From Streptomyces antibioticus (GTDB taxonomy: Bacteria; Actinomycetota; Actinomycetes; Streptomycetales; Streptomycetaceae): 64,000 nucleotides of DNA. Location: assembly GCF_002019855.1 (NCBI RefSeq), contig NZ_CM007717.1:4798657-4862656 (forward strand), in the 5' to 3' direction. Numbering within the stretch: position 1 is the first letter of the stretch; each line of letters starts with the position of its first letter. The notes under the pieces were generated by a model, which did no database searches, was not told the origin of the DNA, and worked only from the letters and a program-made list of their open reading frames with translations. Below are positions 60,408-64,000 of this stretch, piece by piece. The position numbers and the translations under genes are program-made.

Positions 60408-61331
60408 TCAGGTCAGCGGCAGGCGGTACGTCCCGCCCGGCAGCGGCTCCACCAGACCGTCGGCGACCAGGCCGTCCAGGGCGCGGGCGCGCTGCACCGG
60501 CTCGTGCCACACCCGGTCCAGGGCTTCCTGCGGCACGGGCGCGTGCGCCTCCCTGAGGACGGCGAGCAGCTTGCCGCGCACCTGCCGGTCGGTACCGGCG
60601 TACGTCTGGCCCCGGCGCGGCGGGCCGTCGTGCTCCGGCTTGCCCGCGAGCCGCCAGGCGCACTGCCCGGCGATGGGGCAGCGCACGCACGTCTCGTTCT
60701 TCGCGGTGCACACCAGCGCGCCCAGCTCCATGGAGGCGGCGGCCCAGCGCGCGGCGGTCCCCTCGTCCTCGGGGAGCAGGGCGCGGGCCAGCCTGCGCTC
60801 GGCGGCCGTGGTGGCGTTGGGCGGGTACTGCACGCCCGTGACGGCCCGCGCGAAGACCCGGCGGACGTTGGTGTCCAGTACGGCGTGCCGCTGCCCGTAG
60901 GCGAAGGAGGCGACGGCCGCCGCCGTGTACTCGCCGATGCCGGGCAGCGCCAGGAGCTGGCCGTGGTCCGACGGCACGTCGCCGCCGTGCCGCTCCGTTA
61001 TGGCCACCGCGGCGCCGTGCAGCCGCAGGGCGCGCCGGGGGTAGCCGAGCCGTCCCCACGCGCGGACGGCCTCACCGGGGGCGTCCGCGGCCAGGTCGGC
61101 GGGGCGGGGCCAGCGGGCGAGCCACTGCTCGTAGACCGGCAGGACCCGGCTGACCGGGGTCTGCTGGAGCATGAACTCGCTGACCATCACGCCCCACGCG
61201 CCCGCCTCCGGGTGCCGCCAGGGCAGGTCACGGGCGTGGTCGTCGAACCAGTCGATGACGGGGGCGTGCAGATCCGCTCCGGAGACGTCGTCGGCGGGGC
61301 TGCTGTGCGGGGGCTTCGTGGGAGCAGTCAT
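60408..61331 (-). CDS. mutY: A/G-specific adenine DNA glycosylase
   Basis: A 307-residue glycosylase that removes adenine mispaired with 8-oxoguanine. The helix-hairpin-helix LLALPGIGEYTAAAVASFAY is followed by the catalytic aspartate in AVLDTNVRRV. The [4Fe-4S] loop has spacing C-x6-C-x2-C-x5-C (CTAKNETCVRCPIAGQC). The C-terminal MutT-like 8-oxoG-reading domain is short or absent: only a small winged-helix-like tail follows the cluster. The ATG at 61331 is used. It precedes sigE on the same strand with 291 bp between. Confidence 0.95.
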   Translation of the reverse strand: MTAPTKPPHSSPADDVSGADLHAPVIDWFDDHARDLPWRHPEAGAWGVMVSEFMLQQTPVSRVLPVYEQWLARWPRPADLAADAPGEAVRAWGRLGYPRRALRLHGAAVAITERHGGDVPSDHGQLLALPGIGEYTAAAVASFAYGQRHAVLDTNVRRVFARAVTGVQYPPNATTAAERRLARALLPEDEGTAARWAAASMELGALVCTAKNETCVRCPIAGQCAWRLAGKPEHDGPPRRGQTYAGTDRQVRGKLLAVLREAHAPVPQEALDRVWHEPVQRARALDGLVADGLVEPLPGGTYRLPLT

Positions 61332-61592
61332 GGCCCTTCCGATCCTGCCATGCGCGACGGTGCACGCGTGCGTACCGCCACTCGGCAGGGTCCCGCCCCG
61401 AGGGCGCCTCCACGCGCGCGTGCCGTGGTCATGGCCAGAGCTGCAAGGGGCGCCGTCGCAAACGGCCGGGGGTGCGCGCGGGCGTGAAGTGGGGCGCGTG
61501 GACAGGGAATCCAGGATGATGATCCTGAAAAGTTGTACTCCGGGCGGCGGGTGGGGCCAGCGAACGCGGCGATCTCTCGTACAGTTTGCGCC

Positions 61593-62420
61593 GTGGGATC
61601 TCTGCGCAATCCGATCGGGCCGCTCCCCTCCTCCATCTACTGGCGACGGAGGGTTGTACTGCTGTCTGTGATCGCCCTGTTGGCGCTGCTCATCACCTGG
61701 GTCGTCACCTCGGGCGGAGGTGGCGGCGACAACGGCGCCCAGGGGTCGAACGGCAAGAATCCCGCGTCCTCGATCACCCCCGGACCGAGCGGCTCCGGGC
61801 CCGCCATCAGCCAGGCGCCGGGCGGACGCGACGAGCCCACCGAGGGCGCCGACGGCGGCGGCTCGGGCGATGACGGCTCCGGCACGGGCGGCGACGGATC
61901 CGACGACGGCGCCAACGGCAACGGTGACGGCGGCGGCGCCGGAGGCGGCACCGGGACGGGCGGCAGCGGCGGCATCGGCATCGGCTCGGGCACGACCCTG
62001 CCGGCCGGCACCACCCTCCCCAACTGCACCGCCAGCGTGGTCACGTTGTCCCTGCGCAGCGTCAACAACGAGTACGCGCCCGGCCAGACGCCGACGTTCC
62101 GGCTGACCGCCAAGAACTCCTCCGGCAGCGACTGCAAGGTCGATCTCGGCCCGAAGAAGGCGGTGTTGACGATCACCAAGACCGGCAGCACCGACCCCTA
62201 CTGGTCCACCGCCGACTGCCCGGCCGACTCCGGCAGCCGGCTGTACCGCGTGGTGGCCGGCGACACCTTCACCTACACCGTCACCTGGAACCGGAAGCCG
62301 AGCGCCGCCGAGTGCGCCACGCCTCCGGCCGGTACGGCCGGTCCCGGCACCTACCTTGTGGAGGTGCGGACGCCGGGATTCGCGAAGGCACAGACGTCCT
62401 TCGTGCTGGCGGAGGACTGA
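61593..62420 (+). CDS. Membrane-anchored extracytoplasmic protein with Gly/Asp-rich linker
   Basis: A 275-residue protein. One membrane helix (residues 21-39, VVLLSVIALLALLITWVV) is followed by a linker of about 100 residues made largely of G, D, S, T and N, then a beta-rich C-terminal domain (TASVVTLSLRSVNNEYAPGQ, with cysteines that could form disulfides). No enzyme motif is seen; it may bind envelope components. The GTG at 61593 has no Shine-Dalgarno and lies 7 bp after a TACAGT -10-like element, so the mRNA may be leaderless. Confidence 0.78.
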   Translation: MGSLRNPIGPLPSSIYWRRRVVLLSVIALLALLITWVVTSGGGGGDNGAQGSNGKNPASSITPGPSGSGPAISQAPGGRDEPTEGADGGGSGDDGSGTGGDGSDDGANGNGDGGGAGGGTGTGGSGGIGIGSGTTLPAGTTLPNCTASVVTLSLRSVNNEYAPGQTPTFRLTAKNSSGSDCKVDLGPKKAVLTITKTGSTDPYWSTADCPADSGSRLYRVVAGDTFTYTVTWNRKPSAAECATPPAGTAGPGTYLVEVRTPGFAKAQTSFVLAED

Positions 62421-62521
62421 GCCCGACCCGGCAGGGGGCGCCCGGTGGTGAGCACGGGCGCACGACGAGCCGTGTCCCACCCGCGGGCCGACCCGCCTGG
62501 GCGGCCCATCCGCACGCAGGG

Positions 62522-63646
62522 CTAGACGTACCGCTCCAGGATCGAGGACTCCGCCAGCCGCGACAGCCCCTCGCGGACGCTGCGCGCCCGGGCCTCGCCG
62601 ACGCCGTCCACCGTCTGGAGGTCGTCGACGCTGGCGGCGAGCAGCTTCTGGAGGCCGCCGAAGTGCTCCACCAGGCGGTCGATGATGGCGCCCGGCAGCC
62701 TCGGCACCTTCGCCAGCAGGCGGAAGCCGCGCGGCGACACCGCGGTGTCGAGCGCCTCGGGGGAACCGGTGTAGCCCAACGCGCGGGCCACCGTGGACAG
62801 TTCGAGCAGCTCGGCGTGGCTGAGCGCGTCCAGTTCGAACAGCGCCTCGTCGACCGTGCGGGAGCGCTTGGCGGTCGGCTCGGGGACGTAGTCCCGCACG
62901 ACCAGCTCGCGCTCGGGCTCCAGGCCCGCGATCAGCTCGTCGAGCTGGAGGGCGAGCAGCCGCCCGTCCGTGCCCAGTTCGACCACGTACTCGGCGATCT
63001 CGGTGGCGATACGGCGGACCATCTCCAGCCGCTGCGCGACCGCGGAGACGTCCCGGACCGTCACCAGGTCCTCGATCTCCAGCGCTGACAACGTTCCCGC
63101 GACCTCGTCCAGGCGGAGCTTGTAGCGCTCCAGGGTCGCCAGGGCCTGGTTCGCGCGGGACAGGATCGCCGCCGAGTCCTCCAGGACGCGGCGCTGGCCG
63201 TCGACGTACAGGGCGATCAGGCGCATCGACTGGGAGACCGAGACGACCGGGTAGGCGACCTGCTTGGACACGCGGTCCGCGGTGCGGTGCCGGGTGCCGG
63301 TCTCCTCCGTGGGGATCGTCGGGTCCGGGACGAGTTGGACGCCGGCCCGCAGGATCTTCGACAGGTCGGAGGAGACGACGATGCCGCCGTCGAGCTTGCA
63401 CAGCTCGCGCAGACGCGTGGCCGTGAACTCGACGTCCAGGTCGAAGCCGCCCGTGCACATCGTCTCGACGGTCTTGTCGGAGCCGAGCACGATGAGCCCG
63501 CCGGTGTTGCCGCGCAGAACCCGCTCGAGGCCGTCGCGCAGGGCCGTACCCGGAGCCACCGCGCTCAGCGCGGCGCGCATCAGGGCCTCGGCACCGGAAC
63601 TCCCGCCGGACTTTCCGGGAGCTGCCGCCCGGTCGTTGGCTGCCAC
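62522..63646 (-). CDS. disA: DNA integrity scanning diadenylate cyclase DisA
   Basis: A 374-residue octameric enzyme that makes c-di-AMP from two ATP and responds to branched DNA. The N-terminal DAC domain has LDGGIVVS, in the place of the usual DGA motif, and the RHR motif in GTRHRTADRVS. A helical spine follows, then a C-terminal helix-hairpin-helix DNA-binding domain (DDLQTVDGVGEARARSVREG). It lies 82 bp after radA on the same strand; RadA is known to interact with DisA elsewhere. c-di-AMP controls potassium and osmotic balance. Confidence 0.97.
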   Translation of the reverse strand: MAANDRAAAPGKSGGSSGAEALMRAALSAVAPGTALRDGLERVLRGNTGGLIVLGSDKTVETMCTGGFDLDVEFTATRLRELCKLDGGIVVSSDLSKILRAGVQLVPDPTIPTEETGTRHRTADRVSKQVAYPVVSVSQSMRLIALYVDGQRRVLEDSAAILSRANQALATLERYKLRLDEVAGTLSALEIEDLVTVRDVSAVAQRLEMVRRIATEIAEYVVELGTDGRLLALQLDELIAGLEPERELVVRDYVPEPTAKRSRTVDEALFELDALSHAELLELSTVARALGYTGSPEALDTAVSPRGFRLLAKVPRLPGAIIDRLVEHFGGLQKLLAASVDDLQTVDGVGEARARSVREGLSRLAESSILERYV

Positions 63647-63728
63647 TGCACTCCTCCGGTCGCAGGTTCTTCAGGCGCTCCCGTTTCGCGCACTCGGTTC
63701 GTACGGACGGGCGAGACCTGGGCAAAGT

Positions 63729-64000
63729 CTACCGGCGGTCCTCCGCCTCCCGTGGGGCGTCTCGGCGACGCGAGCGCGGCAGGACCCGCAGGGCGTCTCC
63801 TATGTCCGCGACTTCCAGCACCTTCATCCCGGCCGGGACCTTGCCGGGGTCGCTCGGCACGAGTGCGTGCGTGAAGCCCAGACGGTGGGCCTCGGAGAGC
63901 CTGCGCTGGACGCCCGTGACCCGTCTGACCTCGCCCGCGAGGCCGACTTCGCCGATCGCGACGAGGTTCTTGGGCAGCGGGGTGTCACTGGCGGCGGAGG
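63729..64000 (-). CDS. radA: DNA repair protein RadA, C-terminal part (5' end outside window)
   Basis: The last 90 residues of a RadA/Sms protein, running off the right edge. The Lon-like C-terminal domain is visible: NLVAIGEVGLAGEVRRVTGV, then RRLSEAHRLGFTHALVPSDP and MKVLEVADIGDALRVL. RadA is a DnaB-type branch-migration helicase in recombination. The zinc finger and ATPase core lie outside the window. It probably shares a transcript with disA. Confidence 0.93.
   Translation of the reverse strand, partial: SAASDTPLPKNLVAIGEVGLAGEVRRVTGVQRRLSEAHRLGFTHALVPSDPGKVPAGMKVLEVADIGDALRVLPRSRRRDAPREAEDRR

Overview
The window is a 64 kb piece of a Streptomyces chromosome. The evidence is the very high G+C content with GC-rich third codon positions, frequent GTG starts and ATGA/GTGA stop-start overlaps, and a set of recognisable Streptomyces genes in a familiar order: TipA, a WhiJ-like regulator cluster, Lsr2, ClpC, the SigE-CseABC envelope stress system and DisA/RadA. 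By memory the order resembles the SCO3350-SCO3430 segment of S. coelicolor read backwards; this was not checked by any search. No rRNA, tRNA, CRISPR array, prophage or biosynthetic gene cluster was seen. The one clear mobile element is a 1.1 kb IS630-family insertion sequence.

Layout. 1-1.1 kb: the end of a zinc-limitation operon (CobW-type GTPase, cysteine-free ribosomal protein S18). 1.8-4 kb: a WhiJ-like triad (DUF397 protein, HATPase anti-sigma-like protein, XRE/DUF5753 regulator) with a shared TGCACGTGCA element. 4-10.4 kb: aldehyde dehydrogenase, PadR regulator, a CLC channel/glutamate decarboxylase operon and the thiopeptide sensor tipA with its promoter. 10.4-20.8 kb: DedA and ThrE-like membrane proteins, pyrophosphatase, PBP4-type DD-carboxypeptidase, a zincin, tilS, hpt and ftsH. 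20.8-24.8 kb: folate genes (folE; folP-NTF2-like-folB-folK-DUF3180). 24.8-38.6 kb: MprF-like lysyltransferase, a secreted-type esterase, paired bPH2 membrane proteins, an orphan NuoD paralogue facing a MidA/NDUFAF7-like methyltransferase, a NarL-type two-component system, an ArsR regulator and a threonine-aldolase-like enzyme. 38.8-44.3 kb: a cofactor operon (DUF2520 dehydrogenase, panC, nadB, nadC, coaX) for CoA and NAD. 45.6-51.9 kb: BlaI-like regulator, argA broken by the IS, lsr2 and clpC. 52-56.2 kb: secreted HAD phosphatase, LytM peptidase, and a TetR/DHA2 efflux pair. 56.2-60.1 kb: a roughly 100-bp tandem repeat array, then cseC, cseB, cseA and sigE. 60.4-64 kb: mutY, a membrane-anchored protein, disA and the 3' end of radA.

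Working together: several blocks are operons with overlapping stop and start codons. Functional themes are envelope homeostasis (SigE/Cse, MprF, DacB, LytM, DedA), proteolysis (FtsH, ClpC), DNA integrity and c-di-AMP (DisA, RadA, MutY), and cofactor supply (folate, CoA, NAD). The most notable observations are the clean IS630 insertion into argA with a TA duplication; helically phased TGTCCG repeats in front of sigE; two exact GTTCGC-N5-GCG (ClgR-type) boxes before clpC; paired TetR operators; NuoD2 next to a candidate NuoD arginine methyltransferase; and a CLC/GAD acid-resistance-like operon.
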